Shown one piece after another: positions 23,668 to 35,254 of a DNA stretch of 64,000 nt (position 1 is the first letter of the stretch; each line of letters starts with the position of its first letter). Location: positions 3,918,501 through 3,982,500 of the forward strand of contig NC_068971.1 of NCBI RefSeq assembly GCF_016808095.1, in the 5' to 3' direction. The notes under the pieces were generated by a model. The model saw only the letters and a list, made by a program, of their open reading frames with translations, was not told where the DNA came from and made no database searches. Source of the stretch: Vigna angularis. Lineage: Eukaryota; Streptophyta; Magnoliopsida; Fabales; Fabaceae. Position numbers and translations under genes: made by a program.

Positions 23668-26319
23668 ATGGGATTGTGTTTCTCAGAGAAGGAGAACCAT
23701 GTTGTGGTGGAAAGAGCCGACACTGAGACCACCCTCCGTGCCATGGTGCTGGGTTCCAACGTGGTGTTTCCCGCGGTTCTAAACGCTGCAATTGAGCTCA
23801 ACGTGTTTGACATAATTGCGAAGGAAGGTTCAGCGGAGAGTGGTGGGTTCATGTCACCCTCTGAAATCGCTTCCAAGTTATTGATACCAACACAGCAACA
23901 ACACCGCCGTTATTTGGCCAATCGACTGGAGCGTTTGTTGCGATTGCTTGCTAGCTACTCTCTTCTCACTGTTTCTTCTCGCAGCGACGGAGATGGTGGC
24001 AGCGTTAGAGTATATGGAGTTTCCGCATCGGGTAAATACTTCGTGCGTGATGAAAATGGTGATGGTTACCTCGCTTCTTTCACTTCGTTTCTGTGTCACC
24101 CTGCATTATCAGGGGTGTGGTAAGTGTTTTCATTGGTAAATTAGTATGTCATTATTTGCAAGATATATTTGTATAAATTGAACTGCACGAAATTTATTAT
24201 AATATCAGATAAGTATAAATTAACCATTATTTTTACTGTTTAAGTTAATAGCTATGATTTAAAGAAAACTCCTATTAGTAGAGCACCCTGACCAGAAGTG
24301 TTTGGAAATAAGAATTGGCTCTTACAGTAATTTGATTCAAGTTGCTCAAGTGCATTGTTTAAATTAAGAGACTGATCTGCTTTTTCATTTGAGATTAAGT
24401 AGGTGAAAGAGCGAGGTGATTAAGTTTAGAGGTTTTTAAATTAAGAATTTGCTTTCATGAATAGAGTTGTCAAAATAGGTCATCTGACCCACCTAGTATG
24501 ATCCACCATAGGTTAGTTACTTAGTGAACTAATCCACTCCGATTCACACTGAGTCAAAAAAAATTCGAAAAAAGTTGATGAGTTAAATGGATGGATTCAC
24601 GCTCACTCAATTATAAGTTTTTTTAAATTAAAAAAAATTATAATTTAAATTTAAAAAATTTTTACTTTAAGATGATGTTAAACTCCAAACACAACTCAAA
24701 ATAAAAAAAATAACATACAATTCAAATGTAATCTAAAATCAAACTCAAAAAGTGAATAAATAAATTTTTAATATTAATTATTTTTATCTCACTTAAGTTT
24801 TGAATGGATAAATGTATAATATTTTGCTCTTTTGAAATATGTTCTTCTTTATCTTCATCTACAATACTATAAGAACATGTTAACTAATAAAAAATCAAAA
24901 TACAAAATAATAAATAAATAAATTAAATTAAGTGGATTGATGTGAACCGAGTTCTAAGTACATCAGATTGAAAATTGACTCTTATAAAAAAAATTATTTC
25001 AAACCCAACCTGATCCAAACCTATGGAAGACCAGATTGACCTGCGAATTCTAACCCATTTTGACGGTGTGAAATCTTAATAATGTAATCTAGATTTAACA
25101 ACATCAATGTTTTTAAGAATGAAAAAGTAACTTCTTGTTATAAAATCAATATTTTAAGGTAAAAACAAATTATCTATTGATAAAAATAAATAAAACTTAC
25201 GTTACTTAGACATTACATTATTAGAGTGGATTGTGTAAATGTGAGATGAATTAGTGAGACTCATCCTGAATTCTCTGAATGGTACTACGGAAAATGCTCT
25301 TATTTAAAAAGATCATTGTGATGAATTGATTTAACACTCATAATGTAAGCATGAATCTTATCAATGGGGTGATCTAAAAGCTTTTGCAATATTTTCTTAT
25401 TAAAATAAGAAGAAATATGATTTAGAAATTCTGACTTTGTCGTAATGTAGGCTGAATTTTAAGGAGGTGGTTATTGATCCTGAGATTGACCTATTCAAGA
25501 AGGTTCATGGAATGTCCAAGTTCGAATACTTTGGGAAATATCCTGAAATAAACCACGTATTTAACACAGCAATGTATGACATTTGCACCACCCACATGAA
25601 AAAAATACTCGAAGTATACACAGGATACGAGGGCATATCAATTTTGGTTGATGTAGGAGGTGGAACTGGACAGTGCCTCAAAATGATCATCTCCAAATAC
25701 CCTTCAATTAAGGGAATTAATTTTGACCTCCCACATGTAATTGAAAACTCATCACCCATTCCAGGTAAATCAATATAAAACTTAATTATTTCTGGGCATG
25801 TAATTGATCAATCACCTTTGCCATAACTATGACGGCTTGTTCATTTAGGGGTTGAGCATGTTGGGGGGAATATGTTTGAAGGTGTTCCACAGGGTGACGC
25901 AATTATGCTTAAGGTTAGTAAACATATTACCTAAACTTCAATGATCTTTTTCTATCAGATGTCTAATGAAGAGCCAAACAATTTTTATTTCCTGTGTTTG
26001 TACTTGGCTAACATTGTTCCAGGCTGTAACCCATAATTGGTCCGATGAAAAAGTCATAGAACTTTTGAGCAATTGTCACAAAGCTTTGCCACCAAAGGGA
26101 AAGGTCATTGTTGGGGATTTCATACTGCCAGAACATCCAGAACCCACAAATGAACATAAAATGATTTCAATTCTTGATAGCATCATGTTTATTACTCCTG
26201 GTGGAAGGGAAAGAACTGAGAAAGAATTTGATAGTCTGGGCAAGAGTTCTGGATTTTCTAGGTTTGAAGTTGTCTGTCGAGCTTTCTCTACAATGGCGGT
26301 GATGGAATTTTACAAATAA
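23668..26319 (+). CDS. Plant class II O-methyltransferase, isoliquiritigenin/chalcone 2'-OMT-like, 4 exons
   Basis: S-adenosylmethionine-dependent methylation of a phenolic hydroxyl; the closest family I recognise is the legume isoliquiritigenin 2'-O-methyltransferase (CHMT) of isoflavonoid metabolism, but the substrate cannot be read from the sequence. Exons: 23668-24119, 25451-25764, 25849-25913, 26023-26319, giving 375 aa, the usual length. The dimerisation domain is N-terminal (AMVLGSNVVFPAVLNAAIEL). The SAM loop VDVGGGTG is at 217-224. The catalytic base is His281 in AVTHNWSDE. The family end (SGFSRFEVVCRAF, VMEFYK) is intact. Intron 1 (1.33 kb) holds a probable MITE-like insertion at about 24464-25069. 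It is divergent from the SpoU gene. AATAAA at 26358 is a candidate poly(A) signal. Confidence 0.92.
24464..25069. mobile_element. MITE-like insertion with short terminal inverted repeats in OMT intron 1
   Basis: The left end reads GAGTTGTCAAAATAGGTCA and the right end, reverse-complemented, CACCGTCAAAATGGGTTA, about 14 of 18 positions alike. The inside is very AT-rich and non-coding. No clear target-site duplication was found, so superfamily (possibly hAT) and exact borders are uncertain. Confidence 0.4.
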
Positions 26320-26357
26320 GTAAACCATGTCAGTAATAATTTGGCAGTTTAAATTCG

Positions 26358-26363
26358 AATAAA
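26358..26363 (+). terminator. Candidate polyadenylation signal of the OMT gene
   Basis: AATAAA 39 bp after the OMT stop codon. Confidence 0.35.
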
Positions 26364-26608
26364 GGGAACATGAATTTCCTTATGCCACTATTGTACCAAA
26401 TAGTGAGTAAAAAAAATATCTTTTGATACATATGTTTTTATATTCTGCTTAACGTGATTCTGCCATTGTTTGAACTATCACTAGATAAAAGTAAATGAGT
26501 AGGTATAAGATATAACAGATGACGAATGAATGACTGAAAGCATATCAAGCCAAATCTTAGTATAAAAGTTCGTTTTAAGGAGTACATTTCTATGAAACAG
26601 CAAAAGAG

Positions 26609-28850
26609 TCAAGAAGAAATATTGCTTTTTGAGATGACATCAAAGGATATTCCATTTTGTTGAAGTCTTTCCTGGAGATCAGTTGGACCAAAGATAATCC
26701 CAGGAGGGTAAACTCCTCCTTTTGGAAGGTTCTCGCGTTGGCTGAGAAGAATGAGAGCACACTGAATAAGAATTATTGGTGTAGTTAGATATCCAACTTC
26801 AGGTCCCATTACCCTTGTTACAATCTCCATGTTAGGTTTTGTGTTTCCCTGAGCAGCAATAGTCCTATCAGTAAAACCATGTCCAACAAACCACATCTTG
26901 AAGGAAGCACTTGCCACCTCCTCTTCAGAGGGGCCATTCTTCCTGAACCAACCAAGGCTGAATATTTCAGGAAATTTCAAAAGAAGCCACCTTCCAAAAC
27001 TAGTGCTTCCTAAAAGACCAATGAAAACTCCAACCATGATGATTCGGAGAATGCCCAACAAAGATTTTGTGCCTATTTTCACACCAAAATGAGCTGGCTT
27101 CACAGTTGACCAGAAGGCTTCTCTTTTCTCAACCATTTTAGCGCTCTCACTCAGCCCAGGGAGACCCTGGGGGTTTTCTGTCAGAGTTGACAGAGTTCTC
27201 CGAACTACAATTGAATCTGCTGAAGGTAGCTTCACTGCCCAAACGCCAATTTTCTTCTGGTTCTCTATAGTTTCTCCTTTTGAAGGAGGAGGTCCAGGGA
27301 TCTACAACCATGAAAATGTAAGTTATTAAATGACACAATGTTAACGAGTTAGTAGTCAACATTATAAACAATAACTTAAATTAATCTCCGTCAAGGACAT
27401 GGTGATTAAATTAGAGAAGAAAAGCAAGAAAGAAGAAGGGAAAAAGGATGATAGTGTGCTCAAGTAATTATAGATATTAGGAAAAAATATGACAATAATC
27501 CACTATGAAAGTAAGAACTAAGAAACATACTTTTACACGACAGCATATTTTCCGTTAACAAGAATTTGCACAGGTAACAATAATCGAAAACAACATTTAC
27601 ACATAATAATACCTGTCGAATTCTCATTCATATATACCTATAACTGTTATTTCCATAGAGACCTTCGAAAATCAGATTTCTATAATAACTAAATGAACTT
27701 CTATTGTTCTGACAATGTATACCTATAACTGTTATTTCCGTAGCCATCATTTACAGACAGCGGTAGGCAGCAGGTGAATCCAAAACACTGTAGTGAGATA
27801 GCATCCAGCAAGAATGCTACTATTTTAAATTTGTTTACATATTCAATAATTATTACTAGACACCTATAGATGCTGAAGAATTGAAAAAGAAAAAGAAAAA
27901 TCCATAAAGTATTCATTATCAACAATAAAAAGTTAAACATCTCAAGCAAAACATACAAGTATAGCAACAAAATCAAGGAAATAAACGTGTCTTGAAGTAA
28001 CCGAACATTAAAATTCAAATAAAAGTTTTTTAATACCACTTTCGTTACTGCTAAAGTTCTATAGATCTTTTCTTATCCCTCGTTTTCAGTTTCATAACAT
28101 CCATGACCTTCTGTGGTTATGTTGATTTTGAATCCAAGAAAAAAAAAAGTGGGAAAAAAAAAGAACAAGAAATGGTAGTGTCACCTGAGGCCTAGGTTTT
28201 CTAGGCCGCGACCTTCTGAGTTGCTGCAACTTGTGCGCATTGGCGACGCCGAGAACCGCGGATTCGTAAGTGGCAAAGTTTCCCACAATCCTCTTCTCCG
28301 ATTCCAGCGCCACGTAAGCCTCCACGCGGTTCGGCGCCGCGGGCTCCACCCACTGCCTCGAGTTGAACATCACGCCGAGCTCCGCGGGCACGGAGTCGAA
28401 GCCGCAAGCCGAGATCACAAGCGCCCCGCTCTCCTTCGCGTGGTCGTGGTACGCGGCCTCGACGCGCTCCATGAACTCGGGCTCGCCGGAGATGTCAAGG
28501 TAGTCGCAGCCGGCGGCCGCGCAGGCAGCGACGACAGGATCGCCGTGGAGGCGGAAGGGACCGACACAGTTGAGGAGGAGGCGCGTGCGGGCGCAGAGGG
28601 CGCGGAGGGAGGAAGGGTCGGAGGTGTCGGCGGTGAGGATGGGGAGCGAGAGTTGAGCGTTGGGCTGGGAGGCCCATTCCAGGGCCTGGGAAAGCTTTCG
28701 TGGGCTTCGGCCCGCTATGGCGATGGACTTGAGCGGCGAGGATGGGGTGTTAAGGAATTTGAGGGCTTCTCGGAGAACGTATTTGCCTGTGAATCCCGAC
28801 GCCCCAAGTATTACAACATCGAAACGGCCACCGTTTTGTTCTTCTTCCAT
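26609..28850 (-). CDS. Saccharopine dehydrogenase-like oxidoreductase, 2 exons
   Basis: Homologue of the plant proteins annotated as probable mitochondrial saccharopine dehydrogenase-like oxidoreductase (At5g39410 type). True saccharopine dehydrogenase activity is not established for this clade. Exons in gene order: 28850-28185 and 27301-26609, phase 0, 452 aa (Arabidopsis about 454). The N-terminal Rossmann motif GASGFTG lies at residues 16-22, followed by LNCVGPFRLHGDPVV, DYLDISGEPEFMERVEAAYH and SACGFDSVPAELG, all family hallmarks. The second exon holds a hydrophobic stretch (LLGILRIIMVGVFIGLLGST) that may touch a membrane and the conserved YLTTPI and KGGVYPPGIIFG motifs. An in-frame ATG at 28919 would add 23 residues; 28850 is preferred because family members start shortly before the Rossmann strand. 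Exon 1 is strongly GC-rich, which opens long false frames on the other strand. Confidence 0.9.
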
Positions 28851-29231
28851 TTCTGCAACAAGTAAGTAACCCAACCACACCACACTCTTCTTCTCCTCGA
28901 CTTTCGGTGGTTCCCCCAATAAATATGTATTTATGTGTGATTATTCTTCGATAATTGTTTTATAATATACAATATTTGACATGTTTATTATGGTGATGGT
29001 AATCTAAATCCCAAGTCATTTTTGAACGAGCAATAGATTTAGGAATTGTGTAAATTGAGTAGATGTTTGGTAGCGGAGTTAGATTAAGTTCAATTGAAAT
29101 CCATTAATTAGGACAATAATATTCATTACTTTTAAGGCAAAAATTTGGACAGTTAAACATACCAAAAGACAATAATTAGGAAAATAATTATAATTTACAA
29201 CGCTGACAGATAGTAACTGTCACATTTCGAT

Positions 29232-30228
29232 TCACATCACCTTTCTTCTGGACATAAGCCCAAGAACTTCATCCCAAAGCCCAACACTTCCGACTCTCCC
29301 AAGCCCAACAACACTTGGGCTACAGGCAGCCACGGTCCAATAGCCAGCCCTTATCTCATCTCTGAGTTGCTCTCTCTCCCAGCCACAGTAGCCATCAAAG
29401 AACCTAAACTCCCCAAGCCCAACGACATTTCTCTTGACCATTTCCGCAGCACAACCCACACTCTCTTTTGCCCCATAATACAAGCCCTTCATCACTTCCT
29501 CAAACACCCCACTCTTCCCCACCCCGTCATCACCACCCTCACCCTCACCCTCTTTTGGACTCAATAGAAACAGCCCTTCCTCCAAGGGTCCCCCAAAGAA
29601 CAAGGGACTGTTGGAAAACGTCCCCTCCACATCTAGCGCCGTTGATCTCGTCTCTTTGATGGACATCAGGGACGGTCTATTCAGGATGATCCCTGATGGC
29701 CCTATGGGCCCGGTTGACAGCAGAAGGATCACCGTCCGCTCGAAGATGTGGACCCCATCCAGCTTTTCGGTCGCAATTAGCAAGCACCCCTTTTCCGGCT
29801 CGTGGATTACGTGGGCCCATTTATCGGCAATGGTGATGGCTGGAGGATGATCCACCACAGTGTCTGGATCATTCACCTTAGAAACCTCCTCCGGCCTTTG
29901 CAACTGCTCTCCTGCCACCAGTTTTGCACGGAAAGATCGCCAATCACCACTCAGTCTGGGCTTCTCATCATCATACAACGGTGACGATGATGACATGTGG
30001 CAACCTATCATGAGATTTCAAGTTTTTTTAAAGATTAAAAACATTGTATTAAGAGCAAGATGTTAGTGTGAGGAACTTACATGATATGGGAAATGGGGTT
30101 CTAACTTTTGTAGAGTGGAAAGGTTGAGAAGATCGCTTGGAGTTTGATAGAGAGGCGTTTCTGGTAGTGGGGATGAGTTGATCTGTGGATATGGCGAAGG
30201 AATTGTGGGAGAGAAAACATGCTTCCAT
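29232..30228 (-). CDS. DUF179 / AlgH (UPF0301) family protein, probably plastid, 2 exons
   Basis: Conserved protein of unknown biochemical role, related to bacterial AlgH/YqgE. Exons in gene order: 30228-30081 and 30004-29232, phase 1, 306 aa. The first 50 residues (MEACFLSHNSFAISTDQL onward) are rich in Ser, Thr and basic residues with few acids, as in chloroplast transit peptides. The DUF179 core covers about 105-300: GCLLIATEKLDGVHIFERTV, GPIGPSGIILNRPS, SPLFFGGPLEEGLFLL, RFFDGYCGWEREQLRDEI and GYWTVAACSPSVV. An acidic Gly-rich insert (EGEGEGGDDG) lies in the middle. The start at 30228 is chosen because upstream residues in the same frame look like translated 5' UTR. It lies on the same strand as its oxidoreductase neighbour, about 380 bp apart. 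Confidence 0.9.
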
Positions 30229-32294
30229 GTTTGTTGAGTTGTTTGTTTTTGAACAGATAATAAGAGTGAAATGAAATGAAGTGATGAGAATTTGGTGGAA
30301 TGTGTATAAATGTAGAACGAGGCTTAATGTGAACCACAAAATTTTTTTGTACGGCATCTACATCCTTTTTGTTTTTTTTTTGACAGTGGCATCTAATCCA
30401 AGTTGGGTGTCTCTGAAGTATGGGCCATTGGATAGAGTTTGATAAACACGTAGGGTTCTCCAGAGCTTTATTTGGTAGTGTTGGATGGATCAAACCCTTT
30501 TTCGGCTATGTGTCAACTTCTTTGCCACTAACTTGTTTCTACACCAACTTCCAACTTTGAAATTGTTCACAACTTGTAGACGTTGGAAACTGTCATAGAG
30601 AAGTACACGTAGGATTCAAAAGATAAAGAGAGAGTGGGATATTAGTCTTGTATTACTATTAGACTCAAATTTATCTCTTATCATGCTCAAGTACCCAAGA
30701 CCACCCAATGGGTCAGTTTCACAACATTAATGTCCATGGATGATGAGAAAGTTTATCATTTGATTAGCTGTTTATTTTGATTTATCATTCAAAACAATCC
30801 AGTTGCATGATAAGATGATTATGATCCCAATATAGAAAATGGTGCTTGCATTTATTCATGAGAGGATTGGTATACTTTAAATTGGATTAAACTATTATAG
30901 CAAGATGAATCTTGAAGATCCGAAATACTAGCTTATATCTCATGACCAAAACTAATCCTTCTTTCAGATCCTCACATAACATATGTAGAGTCTACCCACC
31001 TACTGGCCCAACATGAAATTAAAATAAAGAGCTAGGTTGATTAATTTTGTTTATATCACCTTATATAAATAAATTATTATTTAAAACATATTAGTATTTA
31101 ATAAATTAACAGTATTCAACTTTTTTATTGACACGGTCTTTTGATTCTCGAAGCCGTGACTCAATTACGTGTTATCTATTCAGCAAACCCAAATTGAAAT
31201 TCACCGAACCTTCACTTTTTTTTTAAGAAATTAAGCTGAAACTTTCTGAGGATTCGTCAAAATTACCATGAAACTCCTTTTATCCATAATTCAATAATAT
31301 ATTTATGTATTACGTTATGTATTCCTTGAGGTTCCTTCAGAATTTTGAAAAAAAAAATCAAGTGATTTATTTTTATTTTTTTCATGTCATTGTTGGAAGC
31401 AAAGATAATATATTAAGTAATTTGTTGAACAGACGTACTCTAACCTTACAGAGTAATTAGAATGAAAGCTACTTAATAAATGTACTATAAAAATAATTGT
31501 AAGATGGTTATATGGGGTAACAAATTGTCATAATATCATAACTATATTATCTATTTTTACAAAATAAGGTACTTAATTTTTCTAGAGCTTTTATATAAGG
31601 AATATTTGGCACAGGTTTTTCCTTTAATTGAAAAGAAAACAAAAAGCTAGAAATAAGCCAGGCCAAACATACCTAGTACACTACCCAGAGAAAATAATTC
31701 AGAATCAAAAGTCTTAGTCGGATCAGCCACCAAATGTATCGAATAACATTTAATGCAGAAAATGAAAGGGGTTTCAAGCTACTTACTGTTCAGAGTGTCA
31801 TCATGAGATCTTTTGGCCATCATGAGAAATTAACAGGGATGGATAAACATAAAAAGCATACGCTGAGAGAGAAGTTAACACAGAAAAACACATGTTAAAT
31901 GTAGAGCAGCGTGCATATTAAAGATAGCAAGTGGCTCTGGAAATAACCCCACTGAAGTAAAGTTTAATAAAAAAAGGCTGAATTGGTTCCGTGCTATTGC
32001 CAAGAGCCAGCACACACAAATATAGGTAGAGTCCAGAGAATTGCCACCCAATATACATATGTTAAGTGTAGCTTCTTTTTACAAGTTGAAGACAGGAAGA
32101 TCGGAGCATTTTCTCTTTGCAACTTTCCCTTACATTACCTTTACTAAAAGATCTCCTGCAGCATTAGTAGGAATGCAGATGATGCTTGCACCATAAGCAT
32201 TGGTTCTTCCATTTATACAACTTTGTTGCCGAACAAGTGGTTGCGACCGATAACATGATTTGTATACTCGTTTTTCGCAAAACAAGCAATGCGC
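30229..32294. other. Intergenic region between the DUF179 gene and the inverted duplication
   Basis: AT-rich and without a recognisable gene. 32130-32290 on the - strand is unusually mixed in composition and ends in GTAAAGGTAATG, a donor-like site. It could be an exon fragment captured with or beside the duplicated arm, but I recognise no family in any frame. Confidence 0.35.
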
Positions 32295-32441
32295 TGAGCA
32301 TAGCACATAATCACAATTGATTTTTCGTGTAAATAAAGATATAAACAAGATTCATTGTTCAATCAATTTTTTATGCCATGATCCAAGTTTGCTGCATGCC
32401 TTGTGACATCTCAGGGGCTGAATTTTCTGCAACATATGCAG

Positions 32442-32570
32442 GGCCATCATGGTGATCTGACTGTAGAAGAATGCCAGATTCTACTTGCAGAGTTTTCACT
32501 CCGCCATAGCAAGAGTTCGATCAGTATTGTGGAGGATTATGCAACGCGTAAAGCAGCAACATTGACCTAA
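32442..32570 (+). pseudogene. Duplicated last exon of the SpoU/TrmH gene
   Basis: 129 bp preceded by an intact acceptor (CATATGCAG) and encoding the same C-terminal 42 residues and stop codon as 20656-20528; one synonymous difference (AAG for AAA) was noticed. The four upstream exons are absent, so it cannot make the enzyme. Confidence 0.85.
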
Positions 32571-32789
32571 CAGCAACAACAGGAAGCCAAACTTCTGATT
32601 GTGTGCTTGGCTGCTTGTTTGCCCTCGACAAGGAGACAAACCAGATACTAGATTCGATCAGTATTGTGGAGGATTATGCAACGCGTAAAGCAGCAACATT
32701 GACCTAACAGCAACAACAGGAAGCCAAACTTCTGATTGTGTGCTTGGCTGCTTGTTTGCCCTCGACAAGGAGACAAACCAGATACTAGA
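32516..32789. repeat. 137-bp tandem duplication inside the right arm
   Basis: TTCGATCAGTATTGTGG starts at 32516 and again at 32653, and the following 137 bp are repeated almost perfectly up to ATACTAGA. The left arm (20400-20590) has a single copy, so this arose after the segmental duplication or was lost in the other arm. It covers the 3' end of the copied SpoU exon. Confidence 0.95.
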
Positions 32790-33978
32790 TTGTTCTGATT
32801 GATTCCACAAAGTAGCTTAAGCTGAAACATGGTGTGCAAGGCTCGCAGATTACAATGGGGACCTTACCAACCACCCGCTTGTTTAAGAGTATAGATTATT
32901 TCCTTAACCAATGTACTTAGAAACGGGGAATGATTCCATCCAAATTGTAATGGTATTTTCTTTATGTGGATTTTTCCGGGCATTACCATGTCTAATGTAT
33001 TATTTGGATGAGAGTAGAAAATGAAAAGTTAATTTTTTTTATTTGCCTGAGAAAAATCTTTGCATTCTTCTCACCCATTTTTATTTCCTTCCAACTCTTT
33101 TCGCTTCAAACTTATGACATGCCATAACTTATGGTTCCTATTACTTTCTTTAAATCACTACTAACTATTTATGTTAAGTGTGCCAAAACTCCATCTATCT
33201 CTTCTGATTCTCTATTATAACAAATTTGAAAGGATCATTGAAAACAATTTGCATTTACCACCATGACTTTGAATTGGCATAGCTGTTTTCTCAGACTTTT
33301 GATTAACTAAAGAAACGAAGGTGGGGGGCGTGTTGACCATAATAATAATGCTGAGAAATGTCAATCAAACATCCTTTTTTGAACGCACTGGATATTTGTT
33401 TTACCATAAGAGAATCGCCCCACGAGGAAGAAACAGATGTACCAGAAAATCACTAAACTGCTAATTTTTTTATTAAGTGTCTAAAACTTGATAGAATTGC
33501 ACTGAAAATATTTCCATGTTGGACTAAACTGTACTGAAAGTGTTTACTTTTGGTCCACCCTCAGTAAAAAGAACTTTACACTATCATTAAAAGGTTGCTA
33601 AACCGTTATAAGAATGCTAATTTTTAAACTGTTGTCATCAAACCCTTGATGTATTTTTACACGAATGGATGATTCTTTAATTAGTTTAAACATTGAAACT
33701 AAATCCAACAAGAAAATTGGTGAAATTTTGCATTAAAAGGCTCTCAACCTCATCTTCAGCCAAATGCTACTCAATGACTAACATAATACAAAAAATTACA
33801 CTTACTCCCCATGCCTTTCGCCAATGAAAACATATACAGCAAGACAGTTGGAGGAATGAATGCACTTGCTACATGGCACTGTGAGGGACTCATGGTTGGG
33901 ATCATTTTGCAGGAATACGTTACACAAGTTAATTGGATATGGACTTTCCATATTATGTAAAGATTTTTAGAAATAGTA

Positions 33979-35032
33979 TTATAAAGAATCATCACTAGAG
34001 TGTTCATCATTGGATATATTTGATGACGAATATCCTGTATTAGCAGGACCAAACAATAATTCTATGCAGAAGTCAGGACCACATATTGAGCTTCCCTTCT
34101 TCCCAACTTTGTCCAACTCTTGTACTGTGAGCTACAAAATACAAAAGGGAACACTGTCAACACCCTAGATTTTCTACTTAAGTGTACATGACATGCCGTA
34201 TGAAGTTCATTTCATATTCACAGTTGTATTTCTAAAATAATATCCTGTAGTTAAAATCATGATAACCTAGTTCGTTTTGTCTACTCACTTATATTTCCTT
34301 GTTTACTAGCATAATACCAGTGTTTTATAGGCCTCACCTTGAAAAGATTTTGCATGACAAAGGACTTATTCTTGCTATTTTGGTTTTGATCAAATTTGAA
34401 GCTATATTTCCCTTCCATCTAAATATATCAGCATACAAAAAATACCAAGAATAAAGGATGCGATGAGATTACCTGTAGCAAGCTGTTCTTAATAAAAGCT
34501 GTATTAAAACAGCAGTAGAAAAGGCGACCACCTATCATTTTCTCATAGAATATGACACGTACATCTCCACTTACCTGTCCAAATATTTAAAGTGAAATCA
34601 GAACATTTGCTGGTAGAAGTGAAAAGGGATATTAGTAAAAGAATTCCATTAGCAAAAACCAATACTTCTTGATGTTGTGCAGTTTCCTATTCTTTTTTCA
34701 CAATTTGTAAAACATAAATGAGCAAAACCAATACAAGGGTGCTAGGAAAGAAACTGATTACAAAAGGATTAAATTCTTGGTCATTGATTACTTACTTGTA
34801 TAGGTTTATCAAAGTAATGGTCCAAACATGACTTCTGGTATATAACAGGACTCTCTGTGTCCATTTGAACTACAATGCGAGGTTCTTCTGTTTCTGATTG
34901 CTTTCCATCACTATCATCTTCAAGAACAGATATATAATAGCGAGGGCTGTTGTTTCTCTGATACCCTTTCTTAATCTGTCTACAGCTGCTACGGTAAGCT
35001 TCCACTGGTGGACGATACACCTGATTAGGAAT
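33979..35032 (-). pseudogene. Duplicated PTEN exons 5-7 (3' gene fragment)
   Basis: Copies of PTEN exons 5 (35032-34796), 6 (34574-34473) and 7 (34131-33979), each the same length as in the intact gene, with all splice sites and the stop codon preserved. By eye I count about five substitutions in 492 coding bases: three synonymous in exon 5, one synonymous in exon 6 and one Leu-to-Ile change in exon 7. Exons 1-4, including the catalytic P-loop, are missing, so it cannot encode a phosphatase; it could encode only part of the C2 domain and tail. It is on the same strand as, and about 220 bp downstream of, the PPR gene, so PPR read-through would transcribe it in sense orientation. Confidence 0.9.
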
Positions 35033-35254
35033 CTGTGAACAAAACCCATCTTGATGAGAATAAAAAACAACTCTTATATCTAATTCATTATTTAGGGATG
35101 TTCATACATCCTACAGATGTGTTGGGGAATAGTAATAATTAGCTCAATTACCAGTTTTACACAAGTATTCCAACCTAAATAATCATATACATGTCTTGAA
35201 GCATCAAATCAGCTGTGCTGTGCATGCTAATGCAACCAATGATTTCATTCGCCT

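Larger units (their letters stand above)
32295..35181 (-). repeat. Right arm of the large inverted segmental duplication
   Basis: About 2.9 kb matching 18085-20803 in reverse complement. It is longer than the left arm mainly through a 137-bp tandem duplication (32516-32789) and an extra segment of about 22 bp near 35105-35126. The left border is near GCAATGC|GCTGAGCATAGC, the right border near AACCTAAAT|AATCATATAC, about 74 bp from the stop codon of the PPR gene. It carries only gene ends, so it is probably the derived copy. Confidence 0.95.

Noticed and set aside
28221..28865. 214-codon frame on the + strand
   Set aside because: It lies opposite the GC-rich first exon of the saccharopine-dehydrogenase-like gene, which has clear family motifs; the frame resembles nothing.
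33771..34052. 93-residue frame next to the copied PTEN exon 7
   Set aside because: Different frame from the PTEN exon and only 3' flank sequence; the equivalent frame in the left arm is not conserved.
33979..35032. Second functional PTEN gene
   Set aside because: Catalytic exons 1-4 are absent and the homology ends inside intron 4, so it is a 3' fragment.
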